From positions 186,001 through 250,000 of the forward strand of contig NZ_JNYQ01000003.1 in the NCBI RefSeq assembly GCF_000717245.1: a stretch of DNA of 64,000 nucleotides, read 5' to 3'. Positions 16,784-25,296 of the stretch are shown here, one piece after another. This stretch comes from Kitasatospora papulosa (GTDB taxonomy: Bacteria > Actinomycetota > Actinomycetes > Streptomycetales > Streptomycetaceae). The notes under the pieces are model-generated. The model was given only the letters and a program-made list of their open reading frames with translations. It searched no databases and was not told the DNA's origin. A program made the position numbers and the translations under genes. How positions within the stretch are numbered: position 1 is the stretch's first letter; each line of letters starts with the position of its first letter.

Positions 16784-17634
16784 GCTCCGCGTCGTCGGGC
16801 CCCGGGCGCTCCCCCGCCCGGGCCCTCCCGGCGACCGCGCCACCTGTCGAACAGAGCGCGTCCGCGAGCCATCTGCGCGGACGCGCTCCGGCGTGCCACC
16901 GGTTCGCCTGCGGGCTTCGCCTTGCTCGCGGTCTTCGACGTTCCGGCTGTCTTCGTCCCCGCAGCGGGCTTCGCCTTGGCGCCGGCCTTCGTCGTGCCGG
17001 CCTTCGTCCCGGTGTCGGCCTTCGCCTTTGTCACGGGCTTCGCGGCCGTGCCGGGCTTCGACCACCAGCCCTGCCTCGCCTTGTCGCCCGGCTCGGCCCC
17101 TGCCGGGGAACGCGGCGCGTTCTTCGCCGCCTCGGCCGCGGGCCGTTCGTCGGAGAGCGCGTGGTAGTGGTGACTGAGGCGCCGCCCCAGAATCGCGTAC
17201 CCGAGGAGCGCTCCGGCGGTGTTGAGGATGACGTCGTCGACGTCGAAGGCCCGTCCCGCCACGAGCGCGCCCTGCACGAGTTCGACGACGGCGATGACCA
17301 GGACGGTCAGCACCGTCATCCGGATCATCCGCAGACGGCGCGGCACCAGGATCGGAAGCAGGACGCCGAACGGCGCGCCCAGCAACAGATTTCCGCCCGC
17401 CTGCTTGCAGGCGGCGAGGAAGGTGTAGTCCTCCGCGTACTGCCGCAGGGAGCGCCCCGGCCTCAAATTGGACGTCACGATGTCCTCCGACGCCGGTGAC
17501 GGCGTGAGCGTCACCTTCGCCAGGACGACGGAGAACGCCACCAGTGCCACGAATGCCGCGGCCAGAACTGCCGCACGCAGCAGCCGTCGTCCCAAACTTC
17601 TGCGTCGTGCACTACGATCCGCCTCTGCTGTCAT
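16780..17634 (-). CDS. VanZ-family membrane protein with Lys/Ala-rich tail
   Basis: This is a 284-residue protein. The N-terminal VanZ-like region (about 1-150) has hydrophobic segments VLAAAFVALVAFSVVLAKVT, GNLLLGAPFGVLLPILVP, MTVLTVLVIAVVELVQGALV and VILNTAGALLGYAILG. VVELVQGALV...DVDDVILNTAGALLG is the family core. VanZ relatives confer low-level glycopeptide tolerance by an unknown route. The remaining 130 residues are cytoplasmic-looking repeats of Lys, Ala, Thr and Pro (KAKPAAGTKTAGTSKT). Start 17634 is chosen for the basic segment before the first helix; an upstream ATG at 17697 is less likely because it overlaps the divergent gene. Confidence 0.8.
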   Translation of the reverse strand: MTAEADRSARRRSLGRRLLRAAVLAAAFVALVAFSVVLAKVTLTPSPASEDIVTSNLRPGRSLRQYAEDYTFLAACKQAGGNLLLGAPFGVLLPILVPRRLRMIRMTVLTVLVIAVVELVQGALVAGRAFDVDDVILNTAGALLGYAILGRRLSHHYHALSDERPAAEAAKNAPRSPAGAEPGDKARQGWWSKPGTAAKPVTKAKADTGTKAGTTKAGAKAKPAAGTKTAGTSKTASKAKPAGEPVARRSASAQMARGRALFDRWRGRREGPGGGAPGARRRGA

Positions 17635-17695
17635 GGCGGAACGGATGCCCCCAACCCTGTCCGCCACACCCGGTATCGGGTGCGACGATGGGCGC

Positions 17696-18196
17696 ATGAA
17701 CGCACAGGAGAAGGACGAACTGCTGGCGCAGGCCGTGAGGCTGCGCGAAGAGGGACATCCCGAACAGGCCCGGGAACGTCTTCTCTCCCTCACTGCGGCG
17801 TTCCCCGAGGCCGTGGACGTCGCCTATCAGACCGCCTGGGTCCACGATGTGCTGGGTCTGGAGGCGGAGGCGGTCCCCTATTACGAGCGGAGTCTGCAGG
17901 ACGACGGACTCGGGGAGGAGGACCGCAGGGGTGCGCTGCTGGGGCTCGGCAGCACCTACCGCGTCCTGGGCAGGTTCGGGCAGGCCGTCGAGACGCTCCG
18001 GCAGGGGGTGTCGGAGTTCCCGGACGACGGGGCGCTGCAGACCTTCCTGGCCATGGCGCTGTTCAACACGGGGGAGCACCACGAGGCCACGCAGCTCCTG
18101 TTGCGACTGGTCGCGGCGACCAGCGACAGTCCACACGTGCAGCGGTACCGGCCCGCCATCGAGCACTACGCGGCGGATCTCACCCGGACCATGTGA
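17696..18196 (+). CDS. tetratricopeptide-repeat protein
   Basis: This is a 166-residue soluble protein built of three to four TPR-like helical hairpins. Examples are AVRLREEGHPEQARERLLSL, AWVHDVLGLEAEAVPYYERS and STYRVLGRFGQAVETLRQGV. It resembles a conserved streptomycete tetratricopeptide protein with no known partner. It is divergent from VanZ; the starts are 61 bases apart, so the two promoters must overlap. A hairpin terminator lies 94 bases beyond its stop codon. Confidence 0.85.
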   Translation: MNAQEKDELLAQAVRLREEGHPEQARERLLSLTAAFPEAVDVAYQTAWVHDVLGLEAEAVPYYERSLQDDGLGEEDRRGALLGLGSTYRVLGRFGQAVETLRQGVSEFPDDGALQTFLAMALFNTGEHHEATQLLLRLVAATSDSPHVQRYRPAIEHYAADLTRTM

Positions 18197-18289
18197 GGCG
18201 CAGGCCGTCCGGGAGCGGCGCCGCGCCTCCCGCTTCTCGAGCGCGGGCCGCCCGGATCCCGCCCGCGGCGGGCCAGGAGACAGAAAGAA

Positions 18290-18322
18290 GCCCCGGCCGG
18301 ATCGGGGGAATCCAGCCGGGGC
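18290..18322. terminator. hairpin terminator after the TPR gene
   Basis: GCCCCGGC (18290-18297) pairs with GCCGGGGC (18315-18322), and GGAT (18299-18302) pairs with ATCC (18310-18313) across a one-base mismatch. It lies between the TPR gene and the convergent L33 gene. The rest of 18197-18497 shows nothing else. Confidence 0.7.
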
Positions 18323-18497
18323 GGCTCGTGTGCGGAGGCGAAGGGCGACTGGTGTCAGGCCGTTCACCCCCACGTGTAGATGAACGATAAACCACCGTCC
18401 ACCGTTCCCGGAAATCGCCCCACCAGATGTGATCCACGCCACGTTCGCGCAGGCCGGAGCGGCTCCGACGGCAGACGGGACACGGCTACGCCGACAG

Positions 18498-18662
18498 TCA
18501 GCGGGTCTCGCGGAACACGACGTGGCGGCCCGCGGCAGGGTCGAACTTCCTCAGCTCCAGCCGGTCGGGGTCGTTGCGCCGATTCTTCCGCGTCGCATAG
18601 GTGTGGCCGGTTCCGGCCGTGGACCGGAGCAGGACGACAGGCCTGGTCTCACTGCGGGCCAT
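18498..18662 (-). CDS. rpmG: 50S ribosomal protein L33, cysteine-free paralogue
   Basis: This is a 54-residue L33. It has the family pattern ARSETRPVVLLRSTAGTGH, TYATRKNRRNDPDRLELRKF and DPAAGRHVVFRETR. The Cys pairs that bind zinc in the main form are absent, so this is the zinc-independent type that replaces it under zinc limitation in actinomycetes. The ATG at 18662 follows GGAGGT. It stands alone here, without the usual companion ribosomal protein genes (L28, S14, S18). No clear Zur box was found; only a half-site TGAAAACGA lies upstream (minus strand, about 18720-18712). Confidence 0.93.
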   Translation of the reverse strand: MARSETRPVVLLRSTAGTGHTYATRKNRRNDPDRLELRKFDPAAGRHVVFRETR

Positions 18663-19173
18663 GGGACCTCCAGACGGGATCCGACCCCGTTCCCGGAACT
18701 GGGAATGGGTGTCGTTTTCACTTCTGGTCGGCACAACACGCACAGGTGCGCAGCCATTCCCTCGGCAGGGGGACTCCCTCTCGTCCCGCGCGACCAGACC
18801 CCGAACACCCGGCCGACGAACCTTCGACCGCACCATCGGAAACCTTCCGCACCCTCTCCGACCCACGGCGACGGACGCCGTCGATCCGTGAGCCCGCACC
18901 ACCCCGCATGCGCCCTGCTCCCGAGCCATGTGCGTCGCACGGAATGGCGCGCGCGGGCGCGCGCCGGGCCGCATGCGCCGGTGTACTTGCGTCAACCAGC
19001 CGCCAGGGGCAAGGGTGTTCGGCGGACCCCCGCCCCACCCCGCCGACGGCATATGCCAGAAGCAAGAACGTATCGAGTGTTGCCAAAGCCCTTACGGGGC
19101 CTTCGAGCCTGTGCAACAGTCGTGTTCGGTCCACCCCCACGAACCGGCCGTACCGCCTGTATCGGAGTACCAG
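18663..19173. other. 511-nt intergenic region between divergent L33 and PP2C genes
   Basis: No supported gene is seen. Frames on both strands are open because of high GC but lack ribosome-binding sites and family motifs. The region must hold the promoters of the L33 gene (minus) and the PP2C gene (plus). I could not identify a clear -10/-35 pair for either. Confidence 0.5.
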
Positions 19174-20607
19174 ATGCCGTCCCATCTGTTTGCGGACCCC
19201 CCCGCCCCACAACCGCCCGAGCGGGACGCCGTCGACGCCCTGATCAACCGGACCCGGCTGCTGCGCGGCGATGTGGACGCGGTACGGCGCGACGCCTCCG
19301 TCATCGACGACGACGATCCCCAGCTGCGCTGGCAGCGGGCACTCTGCGACCTCGCCGTCCATCAGCTGGACGACCTCGGCGAGAATCTGGGACAGCTGCG
19401 GGACGGCATCCCCGACATGCCTGCCGCCGAGCCCCCGGGAGACGGGCCCGCCCGGACGCCGGCCGGGCCGTCGACGGGCTCCTTGTTGAGCCGAGTGGGA
19501 AGCGCGGAGTGGAACCTGCTCACCGACGAGGTCAGCTGGTCCGACGAGCTCTGTCAGATCTTCGGCAGGGCTCCGGGCGTCGGAGGCCTGTCCCTCGACG
19601 AGCTGCCGTCGGTGCTCCTCGCCGAGGACCAGCCCCTCCTGACGTCCATGGTGACCGACTGCCTGGTGGACGGCCGGCCGATAGACGGCGAATTCCGGAT
19701 CCTGCTGCCCGACGGCGACATGCGGACGCTGCACATGATGGGCGAACCCGTTCTCGACACGGACGGCTGCACCGCGTCGATGTGGGCGGTCCTGCGCGAC
19801 GTCAGCACACTGCGTCGCGGCGCACACCTGGTGGGCAGGACCCAGGACACCCTGCGGCACCAGGAACAGATGGCCCGGGCCGAACACCGGATGGCGGCGG
19901 AGCTGCAGGAGGCCGTGCTGCCGTCGTGGCGCGGCTCGCTGCCGATACCGGGCCGGGGGGCGAGCGGTCTGGACATCGCCGCCCGTTATCTGCCGTCGGG
20001 GTCGGGTGAACTGATCGGCGGTGACTGGTACGACGCGCTGCCGCTCCCGGACGGCAGGACGCTGTTCACCGTCGGGGGCCTCACCGGCCGCGGTATCCCG
20101 GCGACCTCGGCCATGACGATGCTGCTCGGAGCGCTGCGCGGCACGGCCTTGGCAGGTATCGACCCGGGGCCGGCGATGGGTCATCTGAACCAGCTGATCG
20201 AGTGCTCGGCCCAGCCTGCTCTGGGCAGCGCCGTGTGCTGCCGCTTCGATCCCGCGACCAGGACTCTCGTGTGGGCGCAGGCAGGGCACCCCGCGCCGCT
20301 GCTCTTCCGCAACGGAGTGGGGTGTCCTCTGCCCGCACCGGACGGGGTTCTGCTCGGTGCGACCTCCGGAGTCACCTACGAGCAGGACCGGATGGACCTG
20401 CTGCCGGGCGATGTGCTCGTGCTCCACACCGACGGTCTGACGCCTCGCGCCGATCGGAGCGCCGGTCCGGACGTGCTTCTGCGGCTGGCGCCCCGGTTCG
20501 CGCAGGCGCGGACCGCAGAGGAGTGCGTGCGCATGCTGGTGGAGCAGCTCGGTACGGACGAACGAGTGGACGATGCTTGCGTGTTGGTGGCCCGCGTCGA
20601 GGCATGA
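19174..20607 (+). CDS. PAS-containing PP2C (SpoIIE-type) serine/threonine phosphatase
   Basis: This is a 477-residue protein. The N-terminal 100 residues are helical. A PAS-like sensor (about 105-215) contains SRVGSAEWNLLTDEVSWSDE and DGEFRILLPDGDMRTLHMMG. The C-terminal phosphatase (about 230-477) begins QMARAEHRMAAELQEAVLPS. It has the metal-ligand motifs YLPSGSGELIGGDWYDALPL and VLVLHTDGLTPR; the usual D-G-x-G position reads VGGLTGRG and the terminal Asp lies in DERVDDACVLVARV. Such enzymes dephosphorylate anti-sigma antagonists. The second motif differs from the canonical DxxGHG, so activity may be altered. The ATG follows GGAG by six bases. Confidence 0.88.
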   Translation: MPSHLFADPPAPQPPERDAVDALINRTRLLRGDVDAVRRDASVIDDDDPQLRWQRALCDLAVHQLDDLGENLGQLRDGIPDMPAAEPPGDGPARTPAGPSTGSLLSRVGSAEWNLLTDEVSWSDELCQIFGRAPGVGGLSLDELPSVLLAEDQPLLTSMVTDCLVDGRPIDGEFRILLPDGDMRTLHMMGEPVLDTDGCTASMWAVLRDVSTLRRGAHLVGRTQDTLRHQEQMARAEHRMAAELQEAVLPSWRGSLPIPGRGASGLDIAARYLPSGSGELIGGDWYDALPLPDGRTLFTVGGLTGRGIPATSAMTMLLGALRGTALAGIDPGPAMGHLNQLIECSAQPALGSAVCCRFDPATRTLVWAQAGHPAPLLFRNGVGCPLPAPDGVLLGATSGVTYEQDRMDLLPGDVLVLHTDGLTPRADRSAGPDVLLRLAPRFAQARTAEECVRMLVEQLGTDERVDDACVLVARVEA

Positions 20608-20746
20608 CCGGGTCCTGCCGGCCACATAAAGGCCTTTGATCCGGTCCTACAGGGGCTTCCTGAGCGCGTGATGCCCTGAGATGTACTCGGCGGGGCCTGT
20701 CCGAACCCTCGGCAGCCGGTGCGACGGACCTGACGAAGAGAGCGGG

Positions 20747-22243
20747 TCAGATCCTCGAGCCTCTGGCCTTCTTGTCGGACGTACGCGGCGGCAGAACGCG
20801 TTCGATCTCCTCGCGCAGGTCCTCGATCCTGGCGTACCCCGCGAACTGGCCGGTGAGCCGGTACATCTCCCGCAGCCGGTCCCAGGTCCGGTGCGAGGAC
20901 GTCTCGCCCATCGACACCAGGGCCAGCCGTGCGTAGCGGTCGGCCTGTTCGGGGTCGTCGGCGATGAAGCACGCCGAGGCGAGCGAGATGTAGTCGAAGA
21001 TCTTGGACCGCTGGCGGCCGTTCACCCTCAGATCCAGCGCCTGCTTGGCGTGCCGCTGGGCCGTGGAGGCAGCGGCGGGGTCGTGTTCGGCCAGCGTCCG
21101 GTAGGCGAGAGCCTGCATCCCGTGCATGTCCGCATCGTCGAACATCTGCATCCAACTCGGCGGCGGTACATCGCCCTTGTCCGACACGAAGAGCTCCTCG
21201 GCCTCGCCGAGCGTGCGCTTCATGGCCTGCCCGTGGCCCATCGCCGCCTGTGCCCAGGCCTCGATGGTGTGCAGCATCGCCCGGGTACGCGGCAGGGTCT
21301 CCTCCCCGGATCCGGTTCTGGCGAGCTTCATCAGGTCCAGGGCGTCGTCCGGCCGGCCCAGGTGGACCATCTGACGAGCGGCGCGGGAGAGCGCCTCACC
21401 GGCGCGCGGCCGGTCGCCGCCTTCGCGCGCCGCGTGCGCGGCGATCACGAAGTACTTCTGGGCGGTGGGTTCGAGGCCGACGTCGTGGGACATCCAGCCG
21501 GCGAGGACAGCGAGGTTGGCGGCGACACCCCAGAGGCGGCGCTGCAGGTGCTCGGGGTGGCGGTAGGCGAGCATGCCGCCCACTTCGTTGAGCTGGCCCA
21601 CGACGGCCTTGCGCTGGAGTCCGCCGCCTCTGGAGGCGTCCCAGGCGCGGAACACCTCGACCGAGCGCTCGAGTGCCTCGATCTCCTCGGAGCCGATGGG
21701 CGCGGCCTCGTACAGGTCGAAGCCGGCGTTGTCGGCGTACAGGGGGTCGTGGAGGCGGGTGGCCCGGGCCGCCGGAGCGGGCTCGGAGTGCAGCCAGTCG
21801 TGCATGGCGCCGGTGATGGCTGAGCCGGCGGCGAGCGCGGCGCCCGCGCTGACCAATCCGCGTCGGTTGAGCATGAGGTCCATTCCCGTGAATTCGGTGA
21901 GGACCGCTGCCGTCCGTTCGGGCGCCCACGGCAAGCCGTCGGGATTGTCTTCGGTCCCGGCCTTTCGCCGTTTCCCCACACGCCCGCGCCGGCCGAACCC
22001 GAGGTCCTCGATGGTCACGACACGGCCGAGTCGCTCGGTGAACAGAGCCGCCAGCACTTCCGGCACGGGATCACGGGGGGACTCCCCCATGTCGATCCAG
22101 CGCCGCACCCGCGAGGTGTCGGTGGCCAGCTGGAGGTGGCCCATGGCCGCCGCCTGCCTGTTCACCATTCTCGCCAGTTCGCCTTTGGACCAGCCGGCCA
22201 GGCCGAACAGGTCGGACAGGCGGGTGTTGGGTTCTCCGGTCAC
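20747..22243 (-). CDS. NsdA-like regulator: XRE-type N terminus with TPR-like repeats
   Basis: This is a 498-residue protein. The N terminus (about 1-80) is an XRE-like DNA-binding region: LSDLFGLAGWSKGELARMVN, then ATDTSRVRRWIDMGESPRDP and VLAALFTERLGRVVTIEDLG. The rest is helical, TPR-like (for example AAHAAREGGDRPRAGEALSR and KQALDLRVNGRQRSKIFDY). It closely resembles the NsdA/NsdB family of streptomycetes, known as negative regulators of aerial growth and antibiotic production. Which paralogue this is cannot be decided here. A 14-bp palindrome lies in the divergent promoter region, about 55 bases upstream of the GTG/ATG, and may be its operator. Confidence 0.8.
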   Translation of the reverse strand: MTGEPNTRLSDLFGLAGWSKGELARMVNRQAAAMGHLQLATDTSRVRRWIDMGESPRDPVPEVLAALFTERLGRVVTIEDLGFGRRGRVGKRRKAGTEDNPDGLPWAPERTAAVLTEFTGMDLMLNRRGLVSAGAALAAGSAITGAMHDWLHSEPAPAARATRLHDPLYADNAGFDLYEAAPIGSEEIEALERSVEVFRAWDASRGGGLQRKAVVGQLNEVGGMLAYRHPEHLQRRLWGVAANLAVLAGWMSHDVGLEPTAQKYFVIAAHAAREGGDRPRAGEALSRAARQMVHLGRPDDALDLMKLARTGSGEETLPRTRAMLHTIEAWAQAAMGHGQAMKRTLGEAEELFVSDKGDVPPPSWMQMFDDADMHGMQALAYRTLAEHDPAAASTAQRHAKQALDLRVNGRQRSKIFDYISLASACFIADDPEQADRYARLALVSMGETSSHRTWDRLREMYRLTGQFAGYARIEDLREEIERVLPPRTSDKKARGSRI

Positions 22244-22296
22244 GTCAAGCCCCCAGGTTCTCGGCTGACTTGACCCTAGCCCCCAGGCGGATGCCG

Positions 22297-22310
22297 GGCG
22301 AATATTCGCC
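22297..22310. promoter_or_regulatory. 14-bp perfect palindrome between the NsdA-like gene and the phosphotransferase
   Basis: GGCGAATATTCGCC at 22297-22310 is a perfect palindrome in the divergent intergenic region. TTCGCCAGG copies lie at 22305-22313 and 22315-22323, so the right half is repeated directly. It is AT-rich in its centre, unlike the background. It is a candidate operator for the NsdA-like regulator; the binder is not known. Confidence 0.5.
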
Positions 22311-22474
22311 AGGGTTCGCCAGGGGTCGCTAGATGTTGTGCCACCCGCACGCCGGTGTCAGGTAGGAACGCGCCACCCCGCCCGGCAGCCCTAGGTACTC
22401 CCCAGGGTGCCGAACGGCCGCCGGCCGGGGCGGCGCACGCAACTTGTCGGCGCACGAAGGGATCTGTCTAGCCC

Positions 22475-23611
22475 ATGTACACAGCATCGTCCTCCGTGTC
22501 CGCCCCGCCCCGGCCGCTTCGTCCTCTGGGCGCGGGCGGCGGGCCGTATCTCGCCCCCCGCGCCGCGCCACAGGCGTCCGCCCCGGGCCGGACCCGGCGG
22601 GCGGCGGGGCCGGGCTCCCAACCGCTCAGCGGAAGACTGGACCTGTCCGGTGCCCAGGGCGCGCAGCTCCGGATGGCCATCGCCTCGGTGCACCGCATCT
22701 GCCCTGAGTTCAATCCGGTGCAGGTGCTGCGGCGGAGCGGGCGCTCGGTGCTCATCGTGGGCACCACCGGCCGCGCGACCGCGGTGGCGAAGTGCTTACT
22801 CGACCACTCCCCCGCGTGGACCGAGCGGTTCCGGCACGAAATAGCTGCATACCGTGCCTTCGTCAGGCACCGTCCGCCGGTCCGCGTGCCTCGGCTCATC
22901 GCCGCGGACCCGGAGAACTGCACCCTGGTGATCGAGCGGATGCCCGGCCGTGTCGCCGCGCTGACGAGGCATCCGGCGGAGGCGCCGCCCCGCGCCGACC
23001 TACGCGCCGTTCTCGGAGCGATCAGTCAGGTCAACGCCTGGAGGCCGCCGGCCGGCCTCTTCGACGCGCCCCTCGACTACGCCGCGCGCATCGCGCGCTA
23101 TCACGAGCTGGGACTCTTCACCGACCGTGATCTGGGTGACCTGCAGAAGCTGCTGCACGGTCTGGCCCACGCGGGCGGACGGCAGGGGATGGGCCAGTTC
23201 TGCCACGGCGACGCCCTCCTCTCGAACATCCTGCTACCGCCCACCGGGCCAGTGCTCGTCGACTGGGAGCACGCCGGCTGGTATCTGCCCGGATACGACC
23301 TGGCGACACTCTGGACCGTGCTCGGGGACGCGCCCGCGTCGCGACGCCAGATCAGCCAGCTGGCGCAGGCATCGGGCGCCGCGGCCCGTGACGCCTTCCT
23401 GGTCAACCTCATGATCGTGCTGACGCGGGAGATCCGTACGTACGAGACGGCTGTCCAGCGCGCCATGCGCGACGGCGCTCCGGCCGGGGCCGGCCAGGGG
23501 CGGCAGGGCGTGCTGTCCTCCGGGGAGGAACAGCGGCTGCTGCTGCGCAGGCTGCACGACGACTGCGCCATGGCCAGGCGGGCCGTGCGCGCGGCGGTGG
23601 GCACACGCTGA
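22475..23611 (+). CDS. APH-type phosphotransferase with a TTA codon
   Basis: This is a 378-residue protein. The N-terminal 50 residues are Pro/Arg/Ala rich. A kinase-like fold follows: VLRRSGRSVLIVGTTGRATAVAKC (ATP lobe with Lys), IAADPENCTLVIERMPG, the catalytic loop GQFCHGDALLSNILL and the metal motif VLVDWEHAGWYLPGYDLATL. The APH family phosphorylates aminoglycosides, choline or homoserine; this member is too divergent to name a substrate. Leu108 is encoded by TTA (22796-22798), which in streptomycetes needs the bldA tRNA. It is divergent from the NsdA-like gene and shares its control region. Confidence 0.8.
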   Translation: MYTASSSVSAPPRPLRPLGAGGGPYLAPRAAPQASAPGRTRRAAGPGSQPLSGRLDLSGAQGAQLRMAIASVHRICPEFNPVQVLRRSGRSVLIVGTTGRATAVAKCLLDHSPAWTERFRHEIAAYRAFVRHRPPVRVPRLIAADPENCTLVIERMPGRVAALTRHPAEAPPRADLRAVLGAISQVNAWRPPAGLFDAPLDYAARIARYHELGLFTDRDLGDLQKLLHGLAHAGGRQGMGQFCHGDALLSNILLPPTGPVLVDWEHAGWYLPGYDLATLWTVLGDAPASRRQISQLAQASGAAARDAFLVNLMIVLTREIRTYETAVQRAMRDGAPAGAGQGRQGVLSSGEEQRLLLRRLHDDCAMARRAVRAAVGTR

Positions 23612-23646
23612 CCACGTCGGCTCGACCGGCCTGACGAACGGGGGAA

Positions 23647-23690
23647 GCGCGCTGCGGGACCGATGCCGACACATGGGTCCCGCAGCGCGC
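23647..23690. terminator. bidirectional terminator between phosphotransferase and amidase genes
   Basis: A perfect 15-bp inverted repeat (23647-23661 with 23676-23690) has a 14-nt loop. It lies between two convergent genes ending at 23611 and 23726 and can serve both. Confidence 0.8.
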
Positions 23691-23725
23691 CGTTCTCCGT
23701 CTCAGCCCTCGTTGTCAGCCCTCGT

Positions 23726-25057
23726 TCATGAGCCGGCTCGGACCACGTCCACGTCGGATGCCTTGACGAAGCCGATGCGGTGGCCGATCTGGACCGTCAC
23801 GTACTTCTGCGCACCACCGAAGTACGTGTGGTCGTACGGCTTCGAGGCGTCGATCGTCGGTGCGTAGTAGTAGCCGGTGGGCGCCTCGCCGCCGCCGGGG
23901 AAGGCCTGACCCGCCTTGATGGTGTAGACGAGCGGCGTGCCCACGGTCGGCTTGACGAAGTCCGTGGGGTACTCGGCCTTCTCGGGGTAGGCGACGCCGT
24001 ACACCGGCACTTCGGACGTGCCCGGCTTCGGCCGCACCACACTGCCGCGGGTCGGGGTGGTGACCCTGGTACCGGGCGGAGTGCTGAACCAAGCCTTCTC
24101 CCCGTACCACCAGATCGCCGTCCAGCCGGGTACCCGGTCGGCGACGACGGCCTGCTGGGTCGCACTGATCTTGCTGCCCCAGTCAGCGGCGCAGTTCGTC
24201 CCCGGCGAGCCGTCCGGGTGCAGCCCCGGGTCGGAGAAGAGAGGCGCGTCCGCCGACGGCTCCGTGTGCAGAGGGACCGCGCTGCTCCCCTGCCGGGGAA
24301 GGTCGACGTTCTTCTCGCAGTCGCGGAACTCCTGCTGGTTCCTCGCGAAGTCCGCGCTGACGGTGACCAGTTCGCTGCGCTTCGGGGCGCTGGGCGCGGT
24401 GGGCGCGCCGAGCAGCGCCATGAAGCGGTTCCAGTCCCAGTAGGGTCCCGGGTCCCAGTGCATGTTCTTCGTTCCGGCGGCGCTGGTGGGCGGCACACCG
24501 TCGTGCCCGAGGATGTGCTGCCGGTCGAGCGGGATATCGTACTTCGCGGCCAGGTACCGCACCAGGCGCGCGGTCGACCGGTACATCTCGGAGGTGTACC
24601 ACGTGGCACCCTCCGCTGCGACGCCCTCCTGCTCGATGCCGATGGAGTGGGTGTTGAGGTACCAGTTGCCCGCCTGCCAGGCGACGTCCTTGTTCTTCAC
24701 CATCTGTGTGACGTGGCCGTCCGCCGAGCGCACCACGTAGTGGGCGGACGTCTGGTTGGCCGGGTTCTGGAAGATCTTCAGGGTGGTGTCGTAGTCGACC
24801 TCGGTGTCGTGCAGGACGATGAACTTGACGGCGTTGCTGTCGGGGCGGTTCGCCGTGTCGTAGTTGCCGTAGGTGTCCTTGTCTTCCGGATCTCCGGTCT
24901 GCTGGTAGGCCGCGGGGACCCAGTCGCAGGCCAGGGACCGCGGGCATTCCGGTCGTACGGTGTCCGCGCCGGCTGCGGCCGGGGAGAGGAGCGCCACGCT
25001 CAGCGCCCCGGCCGCGGTCAGTGCGAGCGCGAGTCTCATCCTCTGCTTCGACGTCAT
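23726..25057 (-). CDS. secreted N-acetylmuramoyl-L-alanine amidase (PGRP/amidase_2)
   Basis: This is a 443-residue secreted protein. The signal peptide (about 1-32) ends AAAGADT. The amidase domain (about 60-225) has zinc-ligand motifs KFIVLHDTEVDYD and TKNMHWDPGPYWDWNRFMA, plus HYVVRSADGHVTQMVKNKDV and QHILGHDGVPPTSAAGT. It should cleave the bond between muramic acid and L-Ala in peptidoglycan. The 210-residue C-terminal region has two SH3-like parts ending IGHRIGFVKASDVDVV, probably wall binding. The ATG at 25057 follows AGAAGGG. It is divergent from the geosmin synthase gene. Confidence 0.9.
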   Translation of the reverse strand: MTSKQRMRLALALTAAGALSVALLSPAAAGADTVRPECPRSLACDWVPAAYQQTGDPEDKDTYGNYDTANRPDSNAVKFIVLHDTEVDYDTTLKIFQNPANQTSAHYVVRSADGHVTQMVKNKDVAWQAGNWYLNTHSIGIEQEGVAAEGATWYTSEMYRSTARLVRYLAAKYDIPLDRQHILGHDGVPPTSAAGTKNMHWDPGPYWDWNRFMALLGAPTAPSAPKRSELVTVSADFARNQQEFRDCEKNVDLPRQGSSAVPLHTEPSADAPLFSDPGLHPDGSPGTNCAADWGSKISATQQAVVADRVPGWTAIWWYGEKAWFSTPPGTRVTTPTRGSVVRPKPGTSEVPVYGVAYPEKAEYPTDFVKPTVGTPLVYTIKAGQAFPGGGEAPTGYYYAPTIDASKPYDHTYFGGAQKYVTVQIGHRIGFVKASDVDVVRAGS

Positions 25058-25296
25058 GACAACCCTTCTTGGGCCAGGGGCGGGAGAGCGTTCACCTGTC
25101 GGCGTCCCCGCGTTCATCGGTCGGCGCACACTCTGTGGCGGGAGGTGTTGGTGAGTCAAGAGTGCAGTGTGCCGTGGACCTGAGCTTGTGTGACTATTCC
25201 GCGCTGCGCGTGCCCCGGATGGCCGAGGGGTAGTGCTGGCGCCGACAGGACGGGTCCGCGTGGACCGCACGGAGTTCTCGGAAAGGCCGGACGCAC

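Noticed and set aside
18700..18720. Possible Zur box upstream of the L33 gene
   Set aside because: Only one half (TGAAAACGA) fits; the other half and the spacing do not match the known 7-1-7 palindrome.
18718..20625. Minus-strand open frame opposite the PP2C gene
   Set aside because: It is antisense to a gene with clear PAS/PP2C motifs and shows no independent evidence.
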